Shown: positions 55,390 through 64,000, counted from the first letter of the stretch. The stretch is 64,000 nucleotides of DNA from Kosakonia radicincitans DSM 16656 (GCF_000280495.2 NZ_CP018016.1:2666001-2730000), one strand, 5' to 3'. Program-made: numbers and translations. Notes: a model not told the origin generated them from the sequence alone.

Positions 55390-55824
55390 CTACTCTAGCA
55401 ATTCCATTTGCTGTTCATGTATTTGTTCCGTTTTCTCCTGATGCCTCACATATCGTCTGATAATTTCCTCGTTCACACCGACAGTATCTACAAAGTAGCC
55501 ACGTGACCAAAAGTGGTTGCCCCATAGCTTCTTTCTTATGTGTGGGAAACGATTGTAGAGTCTGATTGCGCTGCGACCTTTCAGATGCCCCATTAGAGTT
55601 GATATCGAGATTTTCGGCGGGACTATTACGACCAGATGTACATGATCTGGCTGAACATTTAGCTCCAGAACCTCACAATCCTTTATTCCGCAGAGAATGT
55701 AGATTGTCCTGTAAAGTTCCTTGCCCAACTTATCTTTCAGGATCCTGAAACGGTACTTAGGCGTCCAGACTATGTGATATTTACAACGCCAATATACATG
55801 TGATGAACTCCTGTAAAGCCCCAT
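55390..55824 (-). pseudogene. tnpA: IS200-type Y1 transposase tnpA, cut from its ribosome site
   Basis: A 144-residue HUH transposase. The HUH motif is QPDHVHLVV (about residues 62-70) and the nucleophilic Tyr lies in the C-terminal helix EEIIRRYVRHQ. Fold landmarks YWRCKYHIVWTPKYRF and MGHLKGRSAIRLYNRF are typical. The coding part is intact, and its ATG is retained only because the IS2 target duplication (ATGGG on this strand) copied it. The native leader with AGGAG is now at 57157-57180, on the far side of IS2. So the protein is complete but its expression signals are lost, unless reads start in IS2. Confidence 0.85.
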
Positions 55825-55835
55825 TGGATTGGCCC

Positions 55836-56741
55836 CTATATTTCCATACACTTTTTATCACTTAACCCATTACTGGTTCGCCGCCGCAGATATTCCCGTG
55901 GCGAACGATACCCCAGTGCACTATGCGGATGCCATTCGTTGTAATGTTCGAAGGCCTCCGCAAGGTTCTTTACCGCTGTTAACCCGTCGGGTTTCGGCAT
56001 GATGCTGATGTAATCGCGCTTCATCGTTTTCACGAAGCTCTCTGCCATCCCGTTGCTTTCCGGGCTACGTACCGCCGTATGTTTAGGCTCCAGTCCTACC
56101 ATTCTGGCGAACTGACGCGTCTGATAAGAACGGTAGGCTGAACCGTTGTCTGTCAGCCACTCAACTGGGGATGTCGGCAGGCTGTTACCGAAGCGACGCT
56201 CCACGGCACCCAGCATGACGTCCTGCACGGTTTCACTGTCATATCCACCGTTACTGGCCGCCCAGTAAAGTGCCTCGCGATCGCAACAGTCCAGAGCGAA
56301 CGTGACCCGCAGTTTTTCACCGTTATCACAGCTGAACTCGAAGCCGTCAGAGCACCACCGCTGGTTACTTTCTCCAACGGCCACTTTCCCTGTATGCGCC
56401 CGCTTCGATGGCGGTATTTCCGGTTTACGCTCAAGCAGCAGCGCATTCTGACGCATGATGCGGTATACGCGTTTGGCATTGATCACCGCCATGTCGTCAG
56501 TTTCTGATTGTCTGCGCAGCAGTGCCCATACCCGACGATAACCATAGGTGGGCAGATCGCCGATAACGGTATGGATACGGGCCAGCGCGTCAGTATCATC
56601 AGGCTTGCGCTTGCACCGACGATCCTGCCAGTCCTTCGACCGACGGGCCATGGCATGCAGTTGCGCACGTGAGACCCGGAGGCAACGACTGACAAGGCTT
56701 ATTCGCCATCCTCCGGCAACAAGGGCACGTGCGCTATCCAC
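55836..56741 (-). CDS. IS2-type OrfB (InsD-like transposase)
   Basis: A 301-residue DDE transposase, close to E. coli InsD along its length ([91 protein letters not shown]). Asp-Asp-Glu are all present. The frame begins at GTG 56741 within the slippery region, and the functional product is the OrfAB fusion. Its C-terminus reaches to 11 bp from the IS end. Confidence 0.94.
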   Translation of the reverse strand: MDSARALVAGGWRISLVSRCLRVSRAQLHAMARRSKDWQDRRCKRKPDDTDALARIHTVIGDLPTYGYRRVWALLRRQSETDDMAVINAKRVYRIMRQNALLLERKPEIPPSKRAHTGKVAVGESNQRWCSDGFEFSCDNGEKLRVTFALDCCDREALYWAASNGGYDSETVQDVMLGAVERRFGNSLPTSPVEWLTDNGSAYRSYQTRQFARMVGLEPKHTAVRSPESNGMAESFVKTMKRDYISIMPKPDGLTAVKNLAEAFEHYNEWHPHSALGYRSPREYLRRRTSNGLSDKKCMEI

Positions 56742-57064
56742 TTTTTTTGTCGGCCATATTCAACGGCTTCTTTTAGCAGCTCGTTTTCCATGGTTTTCTT
56801 GCCCAACAGGCGCTGCAGCTCTTTAATTTGCTTCATCGCAGATGCCAGCTCCGACGCGGGCACAACCTGTTCTCCTGCGGCAACGGCTGTAAGGCTGCCT
56901 TCCTGATACTGCTTACGCCACAGGAACAGCTGACTGGCAGCAACGCCATGCTGACGGGCGACCAGCGACACGGTCATTCCGGGCTCAAAACTCTGCTGAA
57001 CAAGGGCGATTTTTTCCTGAACACTTCGCCGTCTGCGCTTCTCTGGACCTAAAATATCAATCAT
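56699..57064 (-). CDS. IS2-type OrfA (InsC-like)
   Basis: A 121-residue DNA-binding protein with an HTH ([23 protein letters not shown]) and a leucine-zipper-like tail ([31 protein letters not shown]). It closely matches E. coli InsC. ATG 57064 was used because the longer frame to 57127 covers the IS2 leader. A AAA AAG at about 56742-56749 provides -1 frameshifting into orfB. Confidence 0.93.
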   Translation of the reverse strand: MIDILGPEKRRRRSVQEKIALVQQSFEPGMTVSLVARQHGVAASQLFLWRKQYQEGSLTAVAAGEQVVPASELASAMKQIKELQRLLGKKTMENELLKEAVEYGRQKKWIAHVPLLPEDGE

Positions 57065-57282
57065 TCGGACTCCAACGACTAGTCTAAAAACTAGTATTAA
57101 GACTATCACTAACTTAAGTGATACCAACTGTCTGGAGATTCAGGGGGCCAGTCTACCCATGTCGGTTTGTCTCCTTTTACTTGTGGTGAGTAAGCAGAGA
57201 TATTCCGGCATGGGCATTCTTCAGGCTATAGCCTTACAGGATCAATCACCACCTCCCCAGGAGGTGGTTTAAGGGTGACAAT

Positions 57283-57319
57283 AAAAAAAGCCCGTAAGCA
57301 TCAGCTTCCGGGCTTTTTT
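57283..57319. terminator. bidirectional terminator downstream of pqqU
   Basis: AGCCCG and CGGGCT, with an inner AAGC/GCTT pairing, form a stem bounded by A7 on the left and T6 on the right. It lies 40 nt past the pqqU stop and also faces the IS200 element. Confidence 0.9.
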
Positions 57320-57359
57320 CTATTACAAACCGCCCTCGGGTGAAGGCGGTTGGCGAGCA

Positions 57360-59474
57360 TTATTCGAACTGATAAGCGATGGACAAACCGACGCCGTAGT
57401 TACGTCCCGGAGCGGGTTCGTAGTAACGACCATTCGATTCATTAACAATCACTGAGCCAACATATTCACGGTCAAACAGGTTATCGATGCGGCCAAACAC
57501 ATCCATCATCCAGTTGCCGTAGCTAAATTTGTAGCCGGTGTTGATGCCCGTAACGGTGTAGGAGGGGGCTTTCGCACTGTTTTCATCGTCGGCCATAATA
57601 TCGCTCATATAGCGCACATCGGCACCCGCGTACCAGCCCTGATCCGGGATCCAGCCCAGTGACGCATAACCCATATTGCGCGCTATGCCCGGAATACGGT
57701 TGCCGTTACAGTCGCTGTTGGTACAGACTTCGCTACGGTACGTGGCATCCAGATAAGTCCACGCCACTTTGGCGCGCCAGTTTCCGGCAAATTGTTGATC
57801 GAGCGACAGCTCCGCGCCCTGGCGACGGGTTTTCCCGGCGTTTTTGTACGTGGTGCGCCCGCCGCTGCTGGTGTCGGTCACGATCTCATTATCGGTATCG
57901 GTGCGGAACAGCGCTGCGGTCAGCAGGCCGTTGCCAATGCGCGTTTTACTGCCGATTTCCACGGTTTCATTGGTAGAGGGTTTCAGCGCGAAATTCAGCC
58001 CGCTCTGGTTACCGGAACGATAGGAGAGTTCATTAATGGTCGGGGTTTCAAAACCGCGTCCGGCCGCCGCATAAACGTTCCACGCATCGGTGAGCGCGTA
58101 TTTCAGTGAAGCCGCCGGTAGCCATTTGTGATAGCTGGCTTCACCACTGTCATCGCCATTACCGGCCGTAACGTAGTGATCGTTGGAATCAAACCACACC
58201 GAGCTGTAGCGCACGCCCGCATCGAGAGAGAGTTTATCCGTCAGTTGCCAGGCCGTTTGCACGTACGGATCGAGGTTCCACATCAGGTTGCGTTCGTCAC
58301 GGCGCAGATTGCCTTTTTCGCCGTAGACCGGCGTCGAGCCATCCATCACATAGTTTTCGTAACCTTTGCGATTCTCGCTCATATTTTCGTAGTTCAGCCC
58401 GCCGGTAAAAGTCACCGGCACGCCCAGCTCACCACGGTGCGTCCAGCGCGTGTCGATACCCTGATAATGGCGCGTCAAATCGATCACACCGCCTGAATGG
58501 GCCGGGTTAAGCTGCGGCGCGCGCGGGATCGACTGATACTGCGTCGTTTCACGTTCTCCGGCGTACATCATCACGCTTAAATCATCCTGGCTGCTCATCT
58601 GGCGCTCATAGCGCAGCCCGGCCTGCGTTTGTTTGATGGTTTTGCGGGTGTTGTACTGGTCAGCACGCGGCGACTGGCGCGGATTATCCTGCCACTCCTC
58701 TTTGGTCAGGCCGCCCGCATCGTTGGCTTTGATGTAAACGCTGTTAAAGATCAGGCTCAGCTTACTGACATCATCAATCCGCACACCCAGTTTGGCGTTG
58801 GCGAGATTTTTGCGCGCGCCGCTGTGATCGCGGTAGCCGCCGGTGACGAAGCGGGTGCTGGAAACGGTGTAATCCACGTCGCCCGCGTGTGTGCCGTCGC
58901 CTACCGCACCAGTTGCTTTCAGGCCGTAACGCCAGCTTGCGTCGCTACCGTAATAGCTGCTGGCTTCAATGGTTGTCGGCTGGCGTCCAGTCTGCGTGGT
59001 GACATTCATCACCCCGCCTGAGGCGTTGCCGTACAGCGCCGAGAAGGGGCCGCGCAGCACATCAATGCTCTCCACGCTGTTGAGATCGATATTCGACGTT
59101 TGCCCCTGACCGTCCGGCATCGTCGCAGGAATACCATCCACGTACAGGCGAATACCGCGCACACCATAAGTGGAACGCGAACCAAATCCACGGATGGAAA
59201 GTTGCAGATCCTGGGCATAGTTTTGCCGGTTTTGTACCTGCAAGCCGGGCACGCTGTTTAGCGATTCCGACAAATTGACGCGCGGTGCCGCCTGGCGGAT
59301 ATCGTCGCCCTGTACAACGCTGACGGCGGCAGGGCTATCAAGTTCAGAGACTGTCTGTGGCGCGGCGCTGACGATCATTGTTTGTTCATTGTCAGCGGCA
59401 GAAGCAGACGGAGAGAGGACAGCCGGGAGTAATAACGCCGGCAGAGTGGCCTTCGTGGCAGAAAGAATAGTCAT
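57360..59474 (-). CDS. pqqU: TonB-dependent PQQ receptor PqqU (YncD)
   Basis: A 704-residue outer-membrane receptor (700 aa in E. coli). Signal peptide residues 1-26 (SPSASA then ADN), TonB-box-like EQTMIVSA, plug domain (SAVSVVQG-type strand, LQLSIRGFGSRSTYGVRGIRLYVDGIPATMPDGQG, SIDVLRGPFSALYGNASGGV) and a barrel ending GVGLSIAYQFE, with the final aromatic next to last. E. coli YncD imports pyrroloquinoline quinone. I chose ATG 59474 over 59519 as it gives a normal signal peptide. The yncE gene found beside yncD in E. coli is not here. Confidence 0.91.
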   Translation of the reverse strand: MTILSATKATLPALLLPAVLSPSASAADNEQTMIVSAAPQTVSELDSPAAVSVVQGDDIRQAAPRVNLSESLNSVPGLQVQNRQNYAQDLQLSIRGFGSRSTYGVRGIRLYVDGIPATMPDGQGQTSNIDLNSVESIDVLRGPFSALYGNASGGVMNVTTQTGRQPTTIEASSYYGSDASWRYGLKATGAVGDGTHAGDVDYTVSSTRFVTGGYRDHSGARKNLANAKLGVRIDDVSKLSLIFNSVYIKANDAGGLTKEEWQDNPRQSPRADQYNTRKTIKQTQAGLRYERQMSSQDDLSVMMYAGERETTQYQSIPRAPQLNPAHSGGVIDLTRHYQGIDTRWTHRGELGVPVTFTGGLNYENMSENRKGYENYVMDGSTPVYGEKGNLRRDERNLMWNLDPYVQTAWQLTDKLSLDAGVRYSSVWFDSNDHYVTAGNGDDSGEASYHKWLPAASLKYALTDAWNVYAAAGRGFETPTINELSYRSGNQSGLNFALKPSTNETVEIGSKTRIGNGLLTAALFRTDTDNEIVTDTSSGGRTTYKNAGKTRRQGAELSLDQQFAGNWRAKVAWTYLDATYRSEVCTNSDCNGNRIPGIARNMGYASLGWIPDQGWYAGADVRYMSDIMADDENSAKAPSYTVTGINTGYKFSYGNWMMDVFGRIDNLFDREYVGSVIVNESNGRYYEPAPGRNYGVGLSIAYQFE

Positions 59475-59701
59475 ATCGGAACCGAGTGAGAAAAACGAAC
59501 CAAATGGAACATGCGCCAATATGTTAAAGGTTATGTAAATATTTTGAAAACATTAAACGCACGTTAAGTTAAGAATGAGTGTAGTCCCTGCCTGCCAGAT
59601 GCGCTTCTGCCTCATTTGGTGTTCCACTTTATTGTTATTAATGAGATGGCAAAACGCTGTATGTCAGCGTACCAGATGATGTTATTCGTATTGCGCTGTA
59701 A

Positions 59702-59730
59702 TAAAAAAGGGAAGGCCAGTGCCTTCCCTT
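59702..59730 (-). terminator. Rho-independent terminator of ansP
   Basis: AAGGGAAGGC (59707-59716) and GCCTTCCCTT (59721-59730) form a 10-bp stem with a CAGT loop. On the minus strand it ends in TTTTTT, 20 nt after the ansP stop. Confidence 0.9.
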
Positions 59731-59749
59731 AATGTTTATTGCCGCCCGT

Positions 59750-61219
59750 TTAGCGCGAGGCGTTCTCAGTCGGCGCAACCGGCGCAGTGCTGTGAATTTC
59801 CTGTACGCGTTTGCGTACGCCAAACCAGCCAGCAACCAGCAGCACGGCAATCAGCGGGATAGAACCGATGGTGTAAGTACCGTTCGGATAATCAAACGCC
59901 ATCAGCACCAGTACGCTCAGCAGGAATAGCAGCGTCAGCCATGACGTGACCGGAGCACCTGGCATTTTGAAGCTGACATCCGCTACTTTGCCTTCTTTGA
60001 TCGCCTTACGCAGACGCATCTGGCAAATCACGATAAAGCCCCAGGAGGCGATAATACCCAGGGAGGCCACGTTCAGCACGATTTCAAACACCTGCGACGG
60101 CACCAGATAGTTCAGGAACACCCCGACGATATAGACGCAAATGGTGACCAGAATACCGGCATAAGGCACATGATGACGGCTCATTTTCGCCATAAACTTC
60201 GGCGCGGACCCCCCCATCGACATCGAACGCAGAATACGGCCGGTGCTGTAGAGCCCGGAGTTCAGGCTGGAAAGCGCAGCGGTCAGCACCACCATATTCA
60301 TGATGTCGCCAATGTAAGGCACGCCCAGTTTGGAGAAGAAGGTCACAAACGGGCTTTGACCTGCCTGATAGGCATTCCACGGCAGCAGCAGCACCAGCAG
60401 AACCACCGAGCCGACGTAGAACAAACCGATACGCCAGATCACGCTGTTGATCGCTTTTGGCACCATGGTCTGCGGATCTTTACACTCACCGGCGGCAGTA
60501 CCGACCAGCTCGATAGAGGCAAACGCAAAGACCACGCCCTGAACCAGCACCAGCGCTGGCAGCAAGCCGTGCGGGAAGAAACCGCCGTTGTCGGTGATCA
60601 AATGGAAGCCGGTTGTGCCGCCGTCCAGCGGTTTACCGCTGCCGAGGAAGATGGTCCCGACAATCAGGAACACCACAATCGCCAGCACTTTGATTAACGC
60701 AAACCAGAACTCCATTTCGGCGAACCATTTCACGCCAATCATGTTCATGGTGCCGACGATCGCCAGCGCGGCCAGCGCAAACACCCACTGCGGCACATCG
60801 CCAAACGCGCCCCAGTAGTGCATATAGAGCGCAACGGCGGTGATATCGACGATACCGGTCATCGCCCAGTTAATGAAGTACATCCAGCCGGCGACAAACG
60901 CGGCTTTTTCGCCCAGAAACTCACGGGCATAGGAAACAAAGCTACCGCTGGAAGGGCGGTGCAATACCAGTTCGCCCAGCGCGCGGAGAATAAAGAAAGA
61001 GAAGAGACCACAAACCAGATAGACGATTGCCAGCGATGGCCCCGCCATCTGTAATCGTGCGCCTGCGCCCAAAAATAACCCCGTCCCGATCGCGCCGCCA
61101 ATAGCGATCATTTGTACCTGGCGATTACCCATCGCCCGGTTGTAGCCCTCTTCATGAGAGTTAAGCCAGCGTCGTTTCGCCGCGTGATGCTCCGTGGCGC
61201 TGTTGTTGTCTGTTTTCAT
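59750..61219 (-). CDS. ansP: L-asparagine permease AnsP
   Basis: A 489-residue APC-superfamily (AAT family) amino acid:proton symporter with twelve TM helices. Signature segments are MGNRQVQMIAIGGAIGTGLFLGAGARLQMAGPS (helix 1), FVSYAREFLGEKAAFVAGWMYFINWAMTGIVDITAVALYMHYWG and FASIELVGTAAGECKDPQ. It closely follows E. coli AnsP (499 aa) and stands beside pqqU as in E. coli. Regulation could not be read from the upstream region. Confidence 0.93.
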   Translation of the reverse strand: MKTDNNSATEHHAAKRRWLNSHEEGYNRAMGNRQVQMIAIGGAIGTGLFLGAGARLQMAGPSLAIVYLVCGLFSFFILRALGELVLHRPSSGSFVSYAREFLGEKAAFVAGWMYFINWAMTGIVDITAVALYMHYWGAFGDVPQWVFALAALAIVGTMNMIGVKWFAEMEFWFALIKVLAIVVFLIVGTIFLGSGKPLDGGTTGFHLITDNGGFFPHGLLPALVLVQGVVFAFASIELVGTAAGECKDPQTMVPKAINSVIWRIGLFYVGSVVLLVLLLPWNAYQAGQSPFVTFFSKLGVPYIGDIMNMVVLTAALSSLNSGLYSTGRILRSMSMGGSAPKFMAKMSRHHVPYAGILVTICVYIVGVFLNYLVPSQVFEIVLNVASLGIIASWGFIVICQMRLRKAIKEGKVADVSFKMPGAPVTSWLTLLFLLSVLVLMAFDYPNGTYTIGSIPLIAVLLVAGWFGVRKRVQEIHSTAPVAPTENASR

Positions 61220-61667
61220 TTCGTTACCTGTTAACCTGTCTGAACCTTGCGGAATTCCTCAACCTGCGTGAGCAAAAGCCAAACGATTGCTCCGCGGTAA
61301 ATGTTTGCCTTTCCAGTGATTCTACGTATGGATAAGAGAAACATGGCGCAGCATCCTACCTGCAATCGGCAAATGACGCAAAACATACCCGCCGCCAGTG
61401 ATGGGACTATTAGCAGAAATTGTGAGGTGAAAGGAGACAAGCAGCGTAAATGATTCAACCAGCAGATAAAAGCAACAGAAAAAACCAGCCATAAACCGGT
61501 AAATACCTGCCAATTTTATAAGGTTATAGGCTTATCCCATAAGCATGCATAATGACCGCCGCGCCGACTTTGCTACTTTTTTGCTTATTTAATGTAAATT
61601 AATTGTTTCACAGCGTGCGCCGCGCCACCTATTAATGAACGTATCTCCTTCAACATGAGAGCGTTGC
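61220..61667. other. divergent intergenic region ansP / flavin oxidoreductase gene
   Basis: A 448-bp stretch carrying the promoters of ansP (minus) and the luciferase-like operon (plus). I find no gene, clear hairpin or recognisable operator in it. Confidence 0.4.
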
Positions 61668-62666
61668 ATGTATCGTCTGAGTTTGCTGGATAAAAGCCCC
61701 ATCGCGGAGCAGGAAACCGCGCAGGATGCCCTGGCCCGCACGCTGCAACTGGCGCAGCAGGCTGAACGCTGGGGCTATCACCGGTTCTGGATCGCCGAAC
61801 ACCACAACACTGCCCAGCTTGCCAGCCCCTCGCCGGAGCTGCTGATTGCCTGGATACTGGGTCAAACACAGCGTATTCGCGTTGGCTCCGGCGGTGTGAT
61901 GCTGCAGCACTACAGCCCGTATAAGGTAGCGGAAAACTTTAACCTGCTGGCCTCGCTGGCGCCGGGGCGGGTTGATTTGGGCATCGGTAAAGCACCCGGC
62001 GGCTTACCGCTTTCTACACGCGCCCTGCAGCATGGCGTCAACAGCGCAGAGAAGGGCAGCTTTGCTGAACAGTTGGCGCAACTGGATGGCTGGCTGTCAC
62101 CGACCGACGGCAGCGCCGAAGAGTCGTTGCTCGCCACACCGCTACCGCCAGTGCGCGCAGAGGGTTTTCTGCTGGGGGCGAGCCTTGAGAGTGCAGCGCT
62201 TGCGGCAAAACAGGGATGGAATTTTGTTTTCGCCGCCCACCTGAACGGCGATAAAGCGCTTTTGCGTGACGTTGTCACACAGTGGCAGCAGCAGAGCCAG
62301 CGCGATACGCTGGTTGCCGTGCAGGTGATTGTCGCGCCAACCCATGCGCAGGCCGAGGAACTCGCGCAACACGTTGAAGTATGGGGCGTGACGCTGGCGA
62401 ATGGACAACGCGTTAGCGTCGCCAGCGAAGCACAAGGACATGCCTTTGCCCGTCAGGCCGGGAGCCCGGCAGTCAGCATTACTCGCCGCGAACCTTCGCT
62501 GATTGCCGGTACACCGACGCAAGTACGCGCGGCGCTGGAAGCGCTGCATCAGGAATTTGCGATTGATGAATTCATTATTGATACACCGGTGAGCGAAGGG
62601 AGCGCGCGCTTGCAGTCGTTACGGCTGCTGGCAGAGGTCCATGCACGCCAGGAGGTGACAGAATGA
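61668..62666 (+). CDS. LLM-class flavin-dependent oxidoreductase
   Basis: A 332-residue bacterial-luciferase-like (TIM-barrel) enzyme of the MsnO8/YhbW type, with LSLLDKSPIAE at the N-terminus, WGYHRFWIAEHHNTAQLASPSPE, IRVGSGGVMLQHYSPYKVAENFNLLASLAPGRVDLGIGKAPGG, and a C-terminal PSLIAGTPTQVRAALEAL. It should use FMNH2 and O2 or act as an F420/FMN-linked oxidoreductase. It overlaps the M20 gene by 4 nt (ATGA). Confidence 0.88.
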   Translation: MYRLSLLDKSPIAEQETAQDALARTLQLAQQAERWGYHRFWIAEHHNTAQLASPSPELLIAWILGQTQRIRVGSGGVMLQHYSPYKVAENFNLLASLAPGRVDLGIGKAPGGLPLSTRALQHGVNSAEKGSFAEQLAQLDGWLSPTDGSAEESLLATPLPPVRAEGFLLGASLESAALAAKQGWNFVFAAHLNGDKALLRDVVTQWQQQSQRDTLVAVQVIVAPTHAQAEELAQHVEVWGVTLANGQRVSVASEAQGHAFARQAGSPAVSITRREPSLIAGTPTQVRAALEALHQEFAIDEFIIDTPVSEGSARLQSLRLLAEVHARQEVTE

Positions 62667-63784
62667 GTTTTGAACAACAACTGCTTGCCTGGCGCCGCGA
62701 ACTGCATCAACACCCGGAACTCTCCTTGCAGGAGTTCGAAACCACACGCCGCATTCGCCACTGGCTGGAAAACGCCGGTTTGCGCCTGCTGCCGCTGTCG
62801 CTACCGACCGGCGTGGTGGCGGAAGTGGGTGACGGCGAGCCGGTGATTGCGCTGCGCGCGGACATTGACGCCCTGCCGATCGACGAGGCGGTGGACGTGC
62901 CGTTTGCCTCGCGTAATCCGGGCATCATGCATGCGTGCGGCCACGATATTCACTCGACAGTGATGCTCGGCGCGGCGCTGTTGCTGAAAGAGAAAGAGTC
63001 TCAGCTTGCTGGTCGGGTACGCATTCTGTTTCAACCCGCCGAAGAGAATTTTGGCGGCGCGAAGCGCCTGATTCAGGCGGGAGCACTTAACGGCGTCAGC
63101 GCCATTTTCGGCATGCACAATGAACCGGGTTTACCGGTGGGGACGTTTGCCACGCGCAGCGGCGCGTTTTACGCAAACGTAGATCGCTTTGCCTTAAAAG
63201 TGTCCGGTAAAGGCGCGCATGCCGCGCGGCCACATGAAGGCAACGACGCCATTTTACTCGCCAGCCAACTGGTGGTGGCGCTGCAGAGTATCGCCAGCCG
63301 TAACGTCAATACGCTCGAATCCGTGGTGCTGAGCGTCACCCGTATTCAGGGTGGAAACACCTGGAATGTGTTGCCAGAACACGTCGAGCTGGAAGGCACG
63401 CTGCGCACGCACCGCCACGATGTACGCGACAGCGTCAAACGTCGTGTCGATGAGATTGCTGCTGGTCTGGCGCGCGCCTTTGATGCGGAAATCTCCGTCA
63501 ACTGGTTTGCCGGTCCGGATGCGTTGATCAACCACGAGCGCTGGGCGACATTTGCCCGTGATGTCGCCGACTGGCACGGCTACCAGACAGCACAGGCGGA
63601 TCTGCATATGGGCGGCGAGGATTTCGCCGTCTATCTGCAACATATTCCGGGCGCGTTTGTCAGCATTGGCAGCGCCAGTGAATACGGTCTGCATCATCCG
63701 TCGTTTAATCCTGATGAGGATCTCATCGAACCGGCAGCGCGTTATTTCGCGCTGTTAGCGGAAAAAGCCTTACTGCAACCCTGA
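62663..63784 (+). CDS. M20-family amidohydrolase
   Basis: A 373-residue metal-dependent amidohydrolase of the hippurate hydrolase/N-acyl-amino-acid deacylase group. Metal-ligand motifs are RADIDALPIDE, HACGHDIHSTVML, FQPAEENFGGAKRL, FGMHNEPGLPVG and MGGEDFAVYL; the dimerisation lid domain runs from about residue 175 to 290. Its place between two flavin monooxygenase genes suggests it removes an N-acyl group from an alkylated or sulfur-bearing amino acid (inference). Confidence 0.9.
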   Translation: MSFEQQLLAWRRELHQHPELSLQEFETTRRIRHWLENAGLRLLPLSLPTGVVAEVGDGEPVIALRADIDALPIDEAVDVPFASRNPGIMHACGHDIHSTVMLGAALLLKEKESQLAGRVRILFQPAEENFGGAKRLIQAGALNGVSAIFGMHNEPGLPVGTFATRSGAFYANVDRFALKVSGKGAHAARPHEGNDAILLASQLVVALQSIASRNVNTLESVVLSVTRIQGGNTWNVLPEHVELEGTLRTHRHDVRDSVKRRVDEIAAGLARAFDAEISVNWFAGPDALINHERWATFARDVADWHGYQTAQADLHMGGEDFAVYLQHIPGAFVSIGSASEYGLHHPSFNPDEDLIEPAARYFALLAEKALLQP

Positions 63785-63794
63785 AAAATATTAT

Positions 63795-63818
63795 CGCCCT
63801 GGCGCGGCTGCGCCGGGC
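63795..63818 (+). other. intercistronic GC-rich hairpin
   Basis: GCCC and GGCGC at 63796-63805 pair with GCGCC and GGGC at 63810-63818, with one bulged T and a GGCT loop. It lies between the M20 gene and the next monooxygenase gene, without a U-tract, and may adjust relative expression. Confidence 0.45.
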
Positions 63819-63847
63819 ATTCTGTTGCCTGAATATGAGGATGGAGT

Positions 63848-64000
63848 ATGTCTACAGCACGACAATTGCGCCTTGGCACCATATTGCATGGCGCATCGGG
63901 AAATATGTCCGCCTGGCGACATCCGGCGGCGGTTGCCGATGCCAGTATTAATTTCGGCTTTGTGCAGGAGACGGCAAAAATTGCCGAGAAAGGGAAACTC
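63848..64000 (+). CDS. NtaA/SnaA/DszA-type FMN-dependent monooxygenase, 3' end beyond window
   Basis: The first 51 codons of a second luciferase-like monooxygenase. RQLRLGTILHGASGNMSAWRH, then INFGFVQETAKIAEKGKL, is the usual opening of the NtaA/SnaA/SoxA group, which oxidises aminocarboxylates or organosulfur compounds using reduced FMN from a partner reductase. GAGG lies 8 nt before ATG 63848. Same strand and 63 nt after the M20 gene. Confidence 0.82.
   Translation, partial: MSTARQLRLGTILHGASGNMSAWRHPAAVADASINFGFVQETAKIAEKGKL

Larger units (their letters stand above)
55820..57160 (-). mobile_element. IS2-like element (IS3 family) with 5-bp target duplication
   Basis: The 1,331-bp element spans 55825-57155, exactly the size of E. 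coli IS2. Right end TGGATTGGCCCC and left end TAGACTGGCCCCC (minus strand) match the IS2 terminal repeats. Direct repeats CCCAT at 55820-55824 and 57156-57160 are a perfect 5-bp target duplication. The IS2 leader with ACTAGTTTTTAGACTAGT is recognisable upstream of orfA. Intact and probably recent. Confidence 0.95.
55315..57272 (-). mobile_element. IS200/IS605-type element split by an IS2-like insertion
   Basis: A tnpA-only IS200-type element sits between the chemoreceptor and pqqU. Subterminal hairpins mark its ends: CCACCTTC/GAAGGTGG at 55323-55341 and ACCACCTCC/GGAGGTGGT at 57248-57268, which share the ACCACCT core. The exact termini are approximate. The 1,331-bp IS2-like element interrupts it between the ribosome site and the coding part of tnpA. 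Confidence 0.75.

Noticed and set aside
1..64000. CRISPR arrays, tRNA or rRNA genes, integrase genes and phage structural genes
   Set aside because: I saw no regularly spaced direct repeats, cloverleaf-like sequence or rRNA-like stretch, and no tyrosine or serine recombinase reading frame. Island boundaries were therefore not called.

Overview
The window looks like the chromosome of a member of the Enterobacteriaceae, probably from the Enterobacter / Kosakonia / Klebsiella side of the family. From about 29.6 kb to 61.2 kb the gene order follows the E. coli ydcR-ydcS-ydcT-ydcU-ydcV-patD-ortT-ydcY-ydcZ-mnaT-curA-mcbR-pqqU(yncD)-ansP backbone. Coding DNA there is GC-rich. Several modules absent from E. 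coli K-12 interrupt that backbone: srfABC, a DppA-like binding protein, a chemoreceptor and three insertion sequences. Positions 1 to about 26 kb look accessory; by eye the citrate-lyase and EAL/stress segments are clearly richer in A+T than the backbone.

Region 1 (1-11,951, all + strand) is one long tricarboxylate-catabolism cluster: a PrpF-family isomerase (5' end outside the window), a YnfM-type MFS transporter, a fumarylacetoacetate-hydrolase-family enzyme, the complete citrate lyase set citCDEFXG, a small serine hydrolase, and a full-length second aconitase B. A perfect 15-bp hairpin closes it. My reading, which is inference, is that it imports a tricarboxylate such as trans-aconitate, isomerises it to cis-aconitate, hydrates it to citrate, cleaves citrate to acetate and oxaloacetate, and possibly decarboxylates oxaloacetate.

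Region 2 (12.0-18.8 kb) holds a divergent RidA-like/TetR pair with two palindromic operators, a CSS-motif EAL phosphodiesterase, and a stress/energy block on the minus strand: family II pyrophosphatase, universal stress protein, second enolase, then a UspF-like protein further on. A solo IS3-type end lies upstream of the pyrophosphatase gene.

Region 3 (19.1-26.6 kb) is a siderophore locus with a Fur-box-like site: TonB receptor, FhuD-like and fused FhuB-like proteins, a YojI/PvdE-type exporter and a divergent AraC regulator. It has no FhuC ATPase.

Region 4 (26.7-36.7 kb) has a cyanide-insensitive-type cytochrome bd oxidase operon with its DUF2474 subunit, then ydcR, the ydcSTUV polyamine-type ABC transporter and patD.

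Region 5 (37-47.5 kb) contains small orphan genes, an IS3-family element, two tandem OrtT/GhoT-like membrane toxins, an alpha/beta hydrolase and the srfABC operon.

Region 6 (47.7-64 kb) has the DppA-like protein, ydcY, ydcZ, mnaT with a divergent XRE-cupin regulator, curA, mcbR, an HBM-type chemoreceptor, an IS200-type element split by an IS2 relative exactly at its tnpA start codon, pqqU, ansP, and the start of a flavin-monooxygenase/M20-amidohydrolase operon running off the right edge. No tRNA, rRNA or CRISPR array was seen.
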